A DNA stretch of 64,000 bases from Hemerocallis citrina (GCA_017893485.1 CM030360.1:145886516-145950515), one strand, 5' to 3'; positions 1 to 12,542 are shown, counted from the first letter of the stretch. Numbers and translations are program-made. The notes: a model not told the origin generated them from the letters alone.

Positions 1-304
1 AGTGCACATTTCTTTTGTAATAGAAATGGTGGGAGAATGAGATGGCTGAAAATATCTCACTCCTAGTCCTCTAACGGCCTATAAAAGACCTGTAATGTTC
101 GATTGGGAATTTTAATAAAGAAATTGTTATCTTCCTCCTCCCAGATCTTCTCCCTCAATCCCTAAATCTCCCAGCTTCCCCATTAATGGCTAGATCCAGA
201 ACACTCCGCAACTCCAACTCTGACATGTAGCAATACCAAACAGATGTTGGAGTTGCGTAATTCGCAAGGGTTTTGCTTACCTTACAAGAGTCATGAAAGA
301 AATT
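1..304. other. Flank of LTR element; possible exon end, no named gene
   Basis: I recognise no gene here. A TATA-like TATAAAAG lies at 80-87 on the plus strand. On the minus strand, 281-304 reads as the end of an open frame followed by a good 5' splice site (GTAAGC, 275-280). Across the LTR element inserted at 305-4104, that frame joins the one at about 4105-4163. This could be a host exon broken by the insertion, or chance. Confidence 0.3.
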
Positions 305-309
305 GAAAA

Positions 310-1789
310 TGATGGGGTGTTGTGATAGGGAGAGAAATCTCATCACAACTACTGTCGGGAAATTTCGTCAAACACCGTTGGCGCAGCGGAACTGATTAGA
401 GCAATGAGGATGATAAGGTAGATGAGACAAATCAATCGAACAACCAAATAAATAGATTCACCAACACAAATTACACGAAGATTTATCATGTTTAACTTTC
501 GCTTGATCCGGAGGGAAATATAGGAATATATAATATTAAACTAGAAAAAATTATAAGGAGTTACAGATTCACTCAATACAAGGAATTAAACTCACTCACT
601 AAGAACTCTGTCTCAATCCGCACTTGCAATGGAGAAAATATCAATACAGTACTTGACCTCTCATATTGGAAGCCATTACGATAAATAGAAGAAAAATAAA
701 GAGAACCCTAGGTTAGTCTTGATATCTTAGTCGTTCGATATATCCTGTAAAAGAAGACATTGAATATGGGTTGTACGATCTGACTTGAAGTTGAACATTA
801 GGCTGAAACGATCACCAAGACCTAGGCCCAAAATAACGTTGCAGCCACGGGCAGTCGACTGCACCAAGTGCGCTCGATCGCAACTCTTCCAATCTGGACT
901 CGAGGAATGTGCAATCGATTATACAGTCTGCTGTTGCTGTTGCTGCCCTGTTTCCAACTTCTCATCTTTTAGACGCTTTGACCTCTGTGTTAGGAATTAT
1001 GAGGATCTTGTTGAGTCTTTGACACAATCAACACAAACTACCAAGTAAGACCAGATCACACCAATCACACAAAGCTCACAAGAATTGTCATGGTTGGAGC
1101 TTTCGCCTTAATCTGGGGGAGGAAGAACCGAGATATTATTCAGCTAGAGAAGATACAAGAATATTACAATTCTCACCACGATCCTTTCTCAAGCCTAATG
1201 GAACTTGATGCTGATTACAATGGAGAAACTCTTTCACCCTCTCAGATGAAGTACTCTCTTCTTCTATTCAGCACTCAATAGAATCTAGAGACAAACCTTA
1301 AGTTATTTATATAGATCTAGAGACAAACCCTAAGTTAATATCTTGTTTATACAGATCTAGAGACAAACCCTAAGTTGATATCTTGTTACAAAACCATTGG
1401 ATAGTACATAAAAGATAACCCTATGATAGGAGCCACACGATCCAACTTGAAGAGCAAGTTGGGTTTTTCACGAATCAACCAGACTCAAGCCCGAAACCCA
1501 TCAGCGCCGCAAACGTTTGACCGCACCAACAAGTCGGTCGACTGTCCTCCTCTCTGGAAGACTTCGTACAGGGGACGGTCGACCGCACATGAGGGACGGT
1601 CGACCGCAACTTCTGCTGTTGCTGCCACTGACTAATTCTCGCCTCCACTCCATTTCCAATCGTCTCTATCCCTCCATCGTCTTATCGTCTTCTTATCCAA
1701 TATCGTATGCAAGACATAAACCCAACACTCTGTGCTTCGTCGTTTCTTCTTCTAATTGAACAACGAGTATACAAAACATAATTCTAACA
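310..1789 (-). repeat. 3' LTR of family A element, interrupted by a solo LTR
   Basis: On the plus strand it runs from TGATGGGGTG (mutated from TGTTGGGGTG) to ATTCTAACA. Removing the nested insertion and one target-site copy leaves about 735 bp, close to the other LTR. The family's CGGTCGACCG cluster is decayed here (about 851-925), mostly by C-to-T type changes. Confidence 0.75.
988..1727 (-). mobile_element. Solo LTR, family B, nested in family A LTR
   Basis: This 740-bp insertion runs from TGTTAGGAATT to AACCCAACA and is flanked by CTCTG at 983-987 and 1728-1732. It has no interior, so it is a solo LTR left by LTR-LTR recombination. In minus orientation its start matches the LTRs of the element at 30262-33813. 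It carries GGTCGACYG palindromes at 1535-1612. It is younger than the LTR it sits in. Confidence 0.88.
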
Positions 1790-2198
1790 ATCTTCATTGG
1801 TTTGCATATGTATGTTATCAACATGATGTGATTCTTCATCTCTGAACTCTACTAATAACTACTTGCCAACATACCTGAAACGATATTTTCTTTAGCTAGT
1901 TGAACAAATCTTCTACTCATTATCACTGATCAATATACCCCCTCAAGGGCACACCTCAGTAGGCGTTAACAAAAAGTTGCCAATCTCTGCACGAACTCCA
2001 CCTACCCCGAGGCACTCTCCACCACTCGACGATATTCGAACGTCATGGTCTCGCATTGATGATGATAGTTGTGGCAGACTAGATGAACTTGCGGGAATAT
2101 CAAAAAACGAAGAAACACATGCACAGATATTTCAGATCTCCCAAAGCTTGTAGAGATTGCGTTGGCTTGGCCCAAAAACCCTCTTATCTCTAATCACC

Positions 2199-3347
2199 TT
2201 ACGATGACCGTGAAAAATAGACAGAAACTCCACCTTGAGATGTGTACCTATAACCGCATGCTTCAAGAGTTTCCAAGAAAATCAGATTTTGTTTTAATAG
2301 AGGAATATGCAAGACTTTCCTTAAAGTGTACGTGTTGCCACATGGCATCTCCAACTCAACTGTCCCCTCATCCACTACTTCACAAATCTCTCCAGTTTTT
2401 GTTCTCACACAACGCCCTGTAATAGACTTATAAGTATAAAAGATCTCCATCTTGGAGCAAATATGAGTAGAACTCCCTAAGTCAAGAAACAAACCAGAAT
2501 CCACTTCTAAAGAATTTGAAACAAGAAAGCACAAATCAACCCTTGATGTTCTGATTAATTAAGAAGGTACTACATTTGCAGTAAAATTGTCATCCTTGAC
2601 GTTCTTCTGCTTCTGTAATTTTCAACAATCTTTCTTGATATGTCCTGACTTCTTACAATATCGGCAACGGACTGAATCCTTTTGCAATGCACTTTGACTT
2701 TCACCACTGCTAGACAACTTATGTAGACGATAATTTCTGAGTCTTCTTCCTAAGTTAATTCTTCAAAGCTTTGGTTATACCATCTACCGTAATACTCTCC
2801 TTGGCAGATTTACCATGTAGCATGGTAGTTATCAAATTTTCGTACGAATCTGGCAATGAATATATCAAGTTAAAAACTTTATCTTCTTCACTCATATCCG
2901 TGTTTATCGCCTTGAGTTTAGATAATACCTTGTTGAACTCTGTGATGTGATCTCGAAGATCGGTACCTTCCTTCATTAATAAACAGAATAACTTTCTCTT
3001 CTAATGCATCTGATCTAGTAACGACGAACCAGAGTAGTCAGCTATGAGTTTTTATCATAAACTCGTCGTGCTAGTTTCTTCAAGAATTTGCACTTGACAT
3101 CGTCCGTTAATGATAGTCGGATTAGACTTACGGCTCTTTCACAAATATCATCCCAAACATCCTCATTCATATCAGAAGGCTTTTTCTTCTTCTTGACGGC
3201 TAACTGTAGACATTGTTGAACTAGGACATCATACATGTCTACCTTACAGATATTGAAGTTGATCTTTCCATCGAACTGGTTGATCTTCAAAGACTCTGAC
3301 CTGTCAACTTCACCAAGGGACTCGGCAACCTGAAGCTCTGATACCAC
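2199..3347 (-). pseudogene. Gag, zinc knuckle and protease remnant of family A element
   Basis: Reading leftward, about 3042-3300 gives a Copia-type gag N-terminus and 2755-2976 gives the conserved gag core (DHITEFNKVLSKLKAIN, then EEDKVFNLIYSLPDSYENLI). A CCHC zinc knuckle (CRYCKKSGHIKKDC) lies at about 2630-2690, followed by a protease-like segment at 2199-2534 with FLDLGSSTHIC where an active Copia protease has D-S/T-G-A. Stops and frameshifts separate the pieces. No integrase follows. The role would have been RNA packaging and particle assembly; no intact product is possible. Confidence 0.75.
3335..3346 (-). other. Primer-binding site, initiator Met-tRNA type
   Basis: The minus strand reads TGGTATCAGAGC one base inside the 5' LTR. 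This is the usual plant Copia primer site and fixes the orientation of the element. Confidence 0.85.
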
Positions 3348-4099
3348 TGTTGGGGTGTTGTGATAGGGAGAAAAATCTCACCACAACTCTTGCTGGGAAT
3401 TTTCGTCGAACACTTGTAGCGGAGCGGAACCGATTAAAGTAATGAGGATGGCGAGGTAGATGAGACAAATCAATCGAACAACCAAACAAATAGATCCAAT
3501 AATCTAACACAAATTACACAAGAATTTATCCTAGTTAGCTTTTGCTTAATCCGGAGAAAAATATATGGAGATATAATATTCAACTAGAGAGAATTACAGT
3601 GAGTTACAGATTCACTCAATACAAGAAATTAAACTTACTCACTAAGAACTATCTCTCAAGTCTCACTTGCAATGAAGAAAATATCAATGAAGTACTTGAC
3701 CTCTCATATTGGAGGCCATTACAATAAATAGAAGACGAATAAAGAGAACCCTAGGTTAGTCTTGATATATCAGTCGTCCGATATATCCTGTTAAAGAAGA
3801 CACTGAATATGAGTCGTACGATCTGACTTGGAGTTGAAGATTGGGCTGAAACAATCACCAAAACCTAGACCCAAAATAACGTTGCAGCCGTGGGCGGTCG
3901 ACTACACCCAAGTGCGGTCGACCGCAACTCTTCTAATCTGGACCTGAGGGATGTATAGTCGACCATACGGTCGATTGTACAGTCCTATGTTGCTGTTGCT
4001 CCCATGTTTCCAACTTCTCATCTTTTCGACACTTCGACCTCCGTGCTTCGTTGTTTCTTCTTCTAATTGAACAACGAGTATACAAGACATAATCCTAAA
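3348..4099 (-). repeat. 5' LTR of family A element (minus strand)
   Basis: It runs from TGTTGGGGTG on the plus strand to about AATCCTAAA, with the final C of the usual CTAACA lost. It contains the palindrome cluster at 3893-3980 (GCGGTCGAC, GTGCGGTCGACCGC, ATAGTCGACC, ACGGTCGATT). As the promoter-bearing LTR it would have driven transcription leftward. Confidence 0.8.
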
Positions 4100-5217
4100 G
4101 AAAAACCCTCGAAAATCTTCACCATTAAATTGGAAAGCATCGCTTCTTATGTACATAAAACTTAGGTTGCGTTTGGTTTGTTGTTTTGAAAACAGTTTTC
4201 TGAAAACAGTTTCTGAAAAGAGTTTTCTGAAAACAGTTTTCAGAAAATGAGAGTGTAAAAGCTGTTTGGTAATAATTTATTATGAAAACAGTTTTTTAAA
4301 AATAAGAGTATAATGTATGTATAGGTTTGGTTGTATGTATATACTGTATACAGTATATATACTCTGACATATACATACATACTGATATATAATAATATAA
4401 AATATTTTATTTTAATAAACATATTTAATAATATACATATATATAATAATATATATTAATTATAATATTATATGTGTAATAATAATATATTCAAATTATA
4501 TATTAAACAACTTATAATAATAATAATAAATTATATAATAATATATATAATAATAAATAATAGTAATATATAATAATAACACTAATATATATTATAATAA
4601 TGGAGATATATATTATAATAATAGATTATTATAATAGTATATATAAAATAGTATATATGAAATAATAGGATATATAAAATGATAAAATAAAATAATATAT
4701 ATATATTAATAATATAATATAATAATAGTATATATAATAATAATATAATATAATAATAGTATATATAAAATAGTATATATAAAATAGTATATATAAAATA
4801 ATAATATATAATAATATTATAATGTAATAATAGTATATATAAATTAATATATATAAAATAATAATATATTATAACAATTGTATATTATATAATATTATGA
4901 AATAATTTATTATAATAAACATATTTAATTATATACATATATATAATAACATATAATAATTATAATAATATACATTAAAAATAATCTATTATAATTATAT
5001 ATTAAACAATTTATTACAATAATAAAAAATTATATAATAATATAAATAATAATATATAATAATAATATATAATAATAATAATAAATATTATAACAATAAT
5101 AGATTATTATAATAGTATATATAAAATAGTATATATGAAAAAATAATATATATTATAATAATAGTGTATATATATATAAATAAAAATAATAATATAATAT
5201 ATATAATAATAATATAA

Positions 5218-5253
<36 letters not shown>

Positions 5254-5810
5254 GCATATGTAACAATAATATATTATAAATATATATATAACAATATTTT
5301 ATAATAAAAATAATAATATATAATAGTAATATATTATATATTAATATATATAACAATATGTAATAATAATATATAGTAATAATAATATATATAATAATAA
5401 TATAATATAATAATAGTACATATAAAATAGTATAAAATAGTATATATAAAATAAAAATATATATAATAATATTATAATATAATAATAGTATATATAAAAT
5501 AGTATATATAAAATAATGATATATTATAATAATTTTATATTATATAATAATATGAAATAATTTATTATAATAAACATATTTATTTATATACACATATATA
5601 ATAACATATAATAATTATAATAATATATATGTAATAATAATTTGTTATAATTATGTATTAAACATTTTATTACAATAATAATAAATTATATAATAAATTA
5701 TAATAGTAATATATAATAATAATAATATATATTATAATAATAATAGATTATTATAATACGATATATAACATAGTATATATGAAAAAATAATATATATTAT
5801 AATAATAATA

Positions 5811-5994
<184 letters not shown>

Positions 5995-6038
5995 ATAAAT
6001 AATTATATAATATATATAATAATAATATAATATATATG

Positions 6039-6056
6039 ATAATAATAATAATAATA

Positions 6057-6119
<63 letters not shown>
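6039..6119. repeat. (ATA)n trinucleotide microsatellite
   Basis: About 27 near-perfect ATA/TAA units, one of many shorter tracts of the same kind between 4440 and 6860. Confidence 0.95.
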
Positions 6120-6739
6120 TATGTAACAATAATATATTGTAAATATTTATATATAACAATATATTATAATAATAGTATATTATATAACGATATATATAAT
6201 AATATATAATAGTAATATATTATATATTAATATAGATAATAATATGTAATAGTAATATATAATAATAATAATATATATAATAATAATATAATATAATAAT
6301 AGTATATATAAAAACGTATAAATAAAATAATAATATATATAATAACAATATATATAATATTAATAGTATATATAAAATAGTATATATAAAATAATAGTAT
6401 ATTATAATAATTGTATATTATATAATAATATAAAATAATTTATTAGAATAAACATATTTAATTATGTACATATATATAATAACATATAATAATTATAGTA
6501 ATATATTATAATAATATATTAAATAATTTATTATAATAATAATAAATTATATAATAATATATATAATAATATATAATAGTAATATATAATAATAATAATA
6601 TATATTATAATAATAATAGAAATATTATAATAGTATATATAAAATAGTATATATGAAATAATAATATATATTATAATAATAGTATATATATATATATAAA
6701 ATAGTATATATGAAATAATAATATATATTATAATAATAG

Positions 6740-6771
<32 letters not shown>

Positions 6772-7265
6772 AAGATTTTTTTAAAAAAATAATAATAATA
6801 TATGTAACAATAATATATTATAAATATATATATAATAATAATAATAATAATATATATAAATAGATTTAGAAAGAGGATGTGAAAAAACAGAAAATAGGTG
6901 AAGTGGAGTTTTGTGAAAAATGTTTTCAAAAAACAACATAACCAAACGGATTTTGAGGTTTTGGAAAAAAAAAAAAAAGGAAAAAACAACAAACCAAACA
7001 GATAAATGATTCATAAAAATAAGATTCAAAGTAGAATAGATTCTAAGGAGACTGCATCTTTGATTGAAACCCATTATGCTTCGATTTGTATTGCTTACTC
7101 ATTTCTTCTATTAATCACATTTAGAAAGGAATAATGGAAGAAGAAAAGAAAAAGTAAAAAGAAAATACTAAGCTACAACAAAATATCAAATCAATTTCTC
7201 TAAACAATGTCGATAAGGTCTATATATATATACACACAATTTTTTCACTTCACATCACCATAACC

Positions 7266-10200
7266 CTATTCCTGTCTTCTCTGCCTATGCCTCATCGGCT
7301 TTCTGTTCAAGCTCGCCTCATTGTGAAACTGCGAATCTGGGAATCTCAGTCTATGCCTCTGCTCATGTAAGTTACTTCCATTCTTCTCTTCCTTGTCATT
7401 CTTTATGTCTTCATCCTTCTTAGTATCAATCGCTACTGTGAAAACAAAAGGACCAATTGGTATATCATCCAAGTCAAGCAGTGGCTCTAAAGTTTCAACG
7501 ACGGTTTTCATTGAAGGCCTTGATTTTTGATTGTCATTCAAGCATTTGTAGGCCAACAGAGCTGCTCTTTGGGCTCCCAAAGTGGAGTATTGGCCGTCGA
7601 GGCTACTATCCATTATTCGGTCTAATCTATCTGGGTTCTTGAGGAAAGGCTTGGCCCACAATACAAGGTTTTTCTCGCGACTAGGACGGGTTTTGTCGAC
7701 TGATTTTCGACCTGTTAGGAGCTCAAGAAGAACTACTCCAAAGCTGTAGACATCACTCTTTGTTGTAAGATGGCCTGCATTATGGACAAAAAACAAAATT
7801 CAGTATCGTACACCATAAAAATTAGGAAGGGCATCGAGGAAAACTTCTTATCAAATTTGGCAAACAATTAAAGAGTACAAAAGGAAGGTGCATGAAGTTA
7901 CAAATGCGAAGAAGGTTAGTACCAGTCATGACATATTCAGGTGCACAGTAGCCGTGTGTACCCATGACACGAGTTGACACGTGCGTGTTATCGCCTTGTG
8001 GACCATCCTTTGCTAACCCAAAATCCGAGAGCTTTGCCTTGTAATCCTGATAGTCCATCACAGAATGTACAAATTAGCTAGATGCCATTTTGTCGTAGAA
8101 TAAGCTAATCAGATGCGTCAATTTGAGTAGTTTGTATCTTCGCGTAGCAATGGTAACACAAAATCAAAATATGTATCATAGTTGTAAAAAAGTTACGAAT
8201 GTAACAATTGGCTAAAGCTTGTCATCATTAATTTATCGAGAAATTATGGACGTTATATAATTAATTAATTAAGTTTAAAAATGTCTAAAAAATTGAAAGT
8301 TGGTTTCTGAACAAGGGTACATAATAAATTTCCCAAAGTCTGATAGTTGGTGAGTTGAGTGGTTAGGTTTGATTTCTTAGATGTGAAGATAAAATCTTAG
8401 TATGTAAGGTTGAGTTGAGTGGTTAGGTTTGCTTTCTTAGTTTTGAAAAAATGAATAGGTCTCAAATTGATCTGTATAAGGAGTAGCTTGCTGCTGTAAT
8501 CTTTTTGACCCAATCATCATTTTCCTAACTAATTTGACAAGTCTAATTGAATATTGTTTATTTTAGACAGCAAAGGCTTCTCCATATTGTTAAATTCCAA
8601 CAATATTAAAATTTGATTGACATTTGAAGTAGCCAAAGTGAATAAATAGACAACCAAACAAGTGCAAGCTAAGAAACAGAGGAATAGGGGACCATTTAAA
8701 CTTTGATAGTGCTTTCCCACGTTTATTTTGAAAAGTAAGGACTAATTCAAATGTTCTTGGTAAAATTAATCTTTAATCAACTTTTTCAAAAGAAGAGTAG
8801 TAATTCACCTTGTCTAAAAGTATATTAGACGCTTTAAAATCGCGGTAGATAACTGGCTTCTGCTCTTCGTGAAGGAAGGCCAAGCCTTTAGCTGCTCCTA
8901 CGGCGATCTTCAAACGTTTAGACCATGGCAATGGACCAAGATGCCCTGCAATTAATTAAATTTAATAAATTACTACTTCTCGCTAGCTACTACTATTAGC
9001 ATTATAACATATGTACTCGTGATATCAATTTGTCACCATGCAAAGGTCATAAAATTAGTACAATACAGAAATGTATTCACTTACTCTTAAAGAGATGATT
9101 CTCTAAGCTTCCTTTCTCCATGAACTCATAGACGAGAAGTCTGTGCTCATCTTCATAGCAATATCCGATCAATTTGACGAGGTTTGGGTGTTCTAATTGC
9201 CCGAGAATAATCACCTCCGCCTGCATATATTTAAGGTCATATTTAATTATTTCTTTTAAATTAATGCAGAAATGATCTCAATGTATGATTATATAATTTT
9301 CAAAACCATTCAGATTTCTAAACTAATTTCATAATTACTCACCTAATTTAGATGTAACTTTTACTTTTTTGACTTTAATTAGGTTAGTTGACCTATCTAC
9401 TTCGGTGGACTTTTTAAACTCAGAACAAATCCTCTAATTTGTGTGCTGATATAATATTCTTAATTATTAAGACACAACCTTTACAAAAGTTAGTTCTTCG
9501 AAGGTGAGTGAGATTAAGACTTGTGCATCCTGAACACGTTTTGTAAACTGTACATAGATTGATAGTTAGATGTTTTTGGTAGTTTCAGTTCAAGGACTAC
9601 ACTATTTCCACATCTGCTTTAAGAAAAAAGAACCATATATAGACCTAAAAATTTATTGTAATAAAGAAGAAAATTTATTAATTTACACCAACTAATGTAG
9701 AAAATTTTAAAGTATGGGGTTCAAATTTAAAAAAAAAAAAAAAAACTATATATGCTATAAAACATTGAGATATGCACGGTACGGTACAAATTCAAAAATC
9801 GAACAGAACGAACAGGCCTATGCATTACTATAGCATGCCCATTTCCGTGTATTTCTCCTTTCTAGGTCAGCATCGATGAAGATAGTTTGAATGCCTTATC
9901 TCTACTACTATAATGGGAGAAGGCCTTTGTCCATAACCCAACCCGTGCAGCGCACGTGCAGGTAAAATTTTTTTTTGCCCTTTTCATTCCCCCAATTTTT
10001 CCCCACTTGCACAGCACGTGTATAATACTAGTCCTAATAATGGTACTTATCAATTGCTTGGTAACAGAAAAAGAAAAAAAAGTAGATGTAGTGCATGTGC
10101 AAATAAATCTAATAGTAAAAGAATGTATGAAATAGAAGCATCAAATCCCTGGTTTGCTTCTGATTATATGTAGTATATAAGTATATAATTTAATATGTCG

Positions 10201-10719
10201 GTGTATCATGTCGCAGTGTGTCTGTGTCGGTAGTCATACTGCCTGGTGTAAGAACATATATATATATATATATACTAAAAAGAATGAGAATTAAGGGAAT
10301 TAAGAAGATCGAGCAATTACCATCCACTCCTTGTGGCCCTGCACACCCTCCAAATCCAAGAGCTTGACTGCAACAGTCTGAGCCTTCAACCCAGGCTTAA
10401 AGCTCTCACCCACAAACCCTTTATAAACCGGCCCAAACCCGCCTTTCCCGATACAATTGCTCATGGAAAACCCCCTCGTAATCTCCTTAAGCTCAGCCAC
10501 AGTAAAAACATGGAGGGTTGATCCAATAAGAGAGAGTGACAGATCCTCTGGTGTGCTGGTATCAGAGAAGGAGATTCTCTGAGGTGATCCCTGATCAGAA
10601 ACCCGAGGCGTTGCAGAGCGCGAAGACCGGGGCTTGACATCGGCCGTCCTCGTCCTTGTCGGATTGAAGCAACTTGGAAGAAGAGAGCTCAATGAGAACT
10701 TTGTCTTTGGCTTTGTCAT
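7266..10719 (-). CDS. RIPK/PBL-type receptor-like cytoplasmic kinase (RLCK VII), 5 exons
   Basis: This Ser/Thr kinase family relays signals from plasma-membrane immune and growth receptors. Minus-strand exons are 10321-10719, 9085-9220, 8809-8945, 7923-8046 and 7266-7774. All introns are GT-AG, phases agree, and the product is 434 residues. Visible features: basic/Ser-rich N-terminus with Cys17 (possible palmitoylation; no Gly2 for myristoylation), the RIPK-like lead-in [18 protein letters not shown] (56-73), glycine loop GKGGFG (91-96), VAVK Lys119, catalytic loop IYRDFKASN (Asp214), DFG 232-234, APE 259-261, and a polar C-terminal tail. HRD is YRD, which I recall as common in this subfamily. 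The activation segment has [10 protein letters not shown] where relatives usually have GTYGYAAPEY. An in-frame ATG at 10917 exists, but the start at 10719 gives the family-like N-terminus. It is probably functional and the only intact host gene here. Confidence 0.9.
8352..8440. repeat. Short tandem duplication in kinase intron
   Basis: A 29-bp segment starting GAGTTGAGTGGTTAGG at 8352-8380 recurs at 8412-8440 with one difference. The period is 60 bp. It lies in the intron between exons 3 and 4 of the kinase gene. I see no function. Confidence 0.8.
9899..10031 (+). mobile_element. Miniature non-autonomous Helitron in kinase intron 1
   Basis: The 133-bp insert begins TCTCTACTACTATAATGG after an A and ends GCACGTGTATAATACTAG before a T. 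That is the plant Helitron pattern of TC at the 5' end, CTAG at the 3' end, and insertion between A and T without duplication. Near the middle, CCGTGCAGCGCACGTGCAG resembles the GC-rich hairpin normally found near a Helitron 3' end. There is no coding sequence. It sits in the 1.1 kb first intron of the kinase. Confidence 0.75.
10257..10276. repeat. (AT)n microsatellite in kinase intron 1
   Basis: About ten AT units close to the 5' end of the intron. Confidence 0.85.
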
Positions 10720-10794
10720 GTCTTTGAGAGGAGGAGTTGGTGGTGAAGAGGAGATGGTATGGTAGTACTCTTTTGATTTTGTAGCGAAACAACT

Positions 10795-10812
10795 AGCACT
10801 TATAGTTATAAG
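10795..10812 (-). promoter_or_regulatory. Possible TATA region of the kinase gene
   Basis: The minus strand reads CTTATAACTATAAGTG about 80 to 95 bases before the chosen ATG, followed by a CT/CA-rich leader typical of plant 5' UTRs. The match to a TATA box is modest and no transcript evidence is available. Confidence 0.3.
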
Positions 10813-10919
10813 AGATGAGGGGTGGAATATGTGAAATGACGGACTTTGACTAGTTATAGGGACATGATGTCTGCTTGTGCTTATTTTGGTTGTTGGTTGG
10901 AATAGTCCTCGGCTCAAAT

Positions 10920-11224
10920 AAAACTAGAAGGTGGGGTTGGAAAGGCTGGTTGCCAAGAAACAAGTGCATATTTGCTAATCCCCATGTTTAATTATTAATT
11001 GAGTCTCAATTAAATTTGTCCGTCAATAATTAATTAATATTATTGTTAATTATAGGTTTAGGTTCATTTGTAGCCTAGGGAGAAACACTATTTAACCTTC
11101 AACTGATTAGTATATTGCTAATAACTCAAATTGTCCTAATTAATGGTACATTAGATTAGCATGCATATGGAGAAATTTTTTACTCAACCCTTTTCATAAA
11201 TTGAAATTTTACTCAATCCTTTTC
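10920..11224. other. Upstream region of the kinase gene, no feature seen
   Basis: AT-rich single-copy-looking DNA. I see no open frame or repeat structure. It probably includes distal promoter sequence of the kinase. Confidence 0.4.
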
Positions 11225-12310
11225 AACAAAACTTTTTTTCCCAACTAATTGGGGTCGGCTACAGGAATCTTGGTTTTCCACTCTTTTTAATTTTAGGAAT
11301 TGTGGCATCAAATACACGTAGGCACTAAGTACTTGAAGTTGGAGAAGAAAAGGATGAGACAAAGAAGCAAGAGAAGACAAGCAGCGAGTAGAAGAATGCA
11401 TCCTGGAGAGTTGCGGTCGACCGACCTAGTCTGCTGAGAGTTCTTCGAGTGTAAATGTCCAACAGAGGAGAGGACGGTCGACCGACCTTGGAGGTGCAGT
11501 CGACCGGTCAGCTCTCGGGTCTGGACTTACATGTTGCGGTCGACCGACCTTGGGGGTGCGGTCGATCGACTTTGGCGGCTGATTGTTTTTGGGCTTACAG
11601 TTTAAAGACCCAATTGCTAGATTTGTGTTTATCTTTTAGGGTTTACTTGAGAGCTATATATATGGCCGTAAACTCTAGGATTTAGTAATCTGAATAGATC
11701 AATTTGTGTAATCAAGAGGTGATCCGTTATCAATGTTCAACTTCACGAGGGGATTGTGCCGAGTGTTTCAAATGTGTGAGAGAGAGAGATTGAGAGTTGT
11801 AATCTCTTTGTAATCTTTATATTTCTTGGGGAATAAGAAGTATTGGTTATTTCTGCATATTGATTGTGTTCTTGTGAGATCTTGTATATATTGTGGTGGC
11901 TTGTTCTTGGTTCATCTAAGTCTTGAAAGTTTCTATTGCTTGTAGTGTGTTTCCGCTATTAGCACTATGAGTTATGGGGTAGATTCTCCGACATTTAACA
12001 CGGCACTACTAGGTCTACGTGTAATATACCCAAACCACTTGAGACGATTCTCTCTTAACCTATCTTGGATTGGAGCTACCTTTAGCATGTCTCGTATATA
12101 CTCGTTTCTAATTCTATCATTCCTTGTTTTACCATACATCCATCTTAACATCCCCATCTCTGCTACACTCATTTTTTGGACGTGTTATTTTTTTATTGCC
12201 CAACACTCTGCTCCATACATCATTGCTGGTTTAACAACTGTTCTATAAAATTTTCTCTTTAACTTTAAAGGTATATGTTTGTTACACAAAATATCACTGA
12301 TATTTCTTCA
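11225..12310 (-). pseudogene. LINE retrotransposon remnant, split by a solo LTR
   Basis: Minus-strand 11972-12172 encodes MLRWMYGKTRNDRIRNEYIR and then RLKWFGYITRRP, the hallmark C-terminal part of plant LINE reverse transcriptases. The piece at 11225-11290 carries the downstream LINE signature (complement of AACTAATTGGGGTCGGCTAC). The two are separated by the LTR insertion at 11291-11993. The segment normally between these blocks is shortened, so the LINE was already deleted before the LTR arrived. Confidence 0.75.
11291..11993 (+). mobile_element. Solo LTR (family C) with five CGGTCGACCG-type sites
   Basis: This 703-bp insert begins TTTTAGGAATT (TGTTAGGAATT with one change), ends GATTCTCCGACA, and has TTTAA on both sides (11286-11290 and 11994-11998). 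It contains five palindrome copies at 11413-11572, the best-preserved cluster in the window, and a TATATATATGG promoter-like stretch near 11657. There is no interior, so it is a solo LTR. It interrupts a LINE remnant. Confidence 0.8.
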
Positions 12311-12542
12311 CTTAAGCCACCCTGCTACTGACACTTCTCCACTTAAGCCACTCTACTTGAATCCTATATATGAGTGATACATACAGAATGTAATGTCGAA
12401 AGGGTTAAATGTAATATAAATACTCCTAAATAGGTACTACTGCAGTAAAGTTATTTTTTATATTTAAACTGATGTTATAATTGGTTGGAAAGTAAAAATG
12501 AGAGTATGAAACTAAACAAGTGTACGTAAATTTATTGTAACA
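12311..12542. other. No feature seen
   Basis: AT-rich DNA between the LINE remnant and the inverted-repeat element. It includes a short near-repeat of ACTTAAGCCAC (12310-12350). No gene is visible. Confidence 0.4.

Larger units (their letters stand above)
310..4099 (-). mobile_element. Gag-only Copia-like LTR element (family A), minus strand
   Basis: This is a complete but decayed LTR retrotransposon. Both LTRs can be aligned by eye and are flanked by the 5-bp duplication GAAAA (305-309 and 4100-4104). The primer-binding site for initiator Met-tRNA is at 3335-3346. The interior encodes gag, a zinc knuckle and a protease-like segment only; integrase, RT and RNase H are absent. The left LTR (3' LTR) carries a nested solo LTR at 988-1727. 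The LTRs match the element at 13622-16666 and the solo LTR at 36125-36862. It resembles the plant TR-GAG class and would need enzymes supplied in trans. Confidence 0.8.

Noticed and set aside
10720..10917. Upstream in-frame ATG giving the kinase 66 extra residues
   Set aside because: The extension is low-complexity and unlike RLCK VII N-termini; the ATG at 10719 gives the expected short basic start with Cys17.
11967..12248. 93-codon plus-strand frame
   Set aside because: Antisense of the LINE reverse transcriptase fragment, which explains it.
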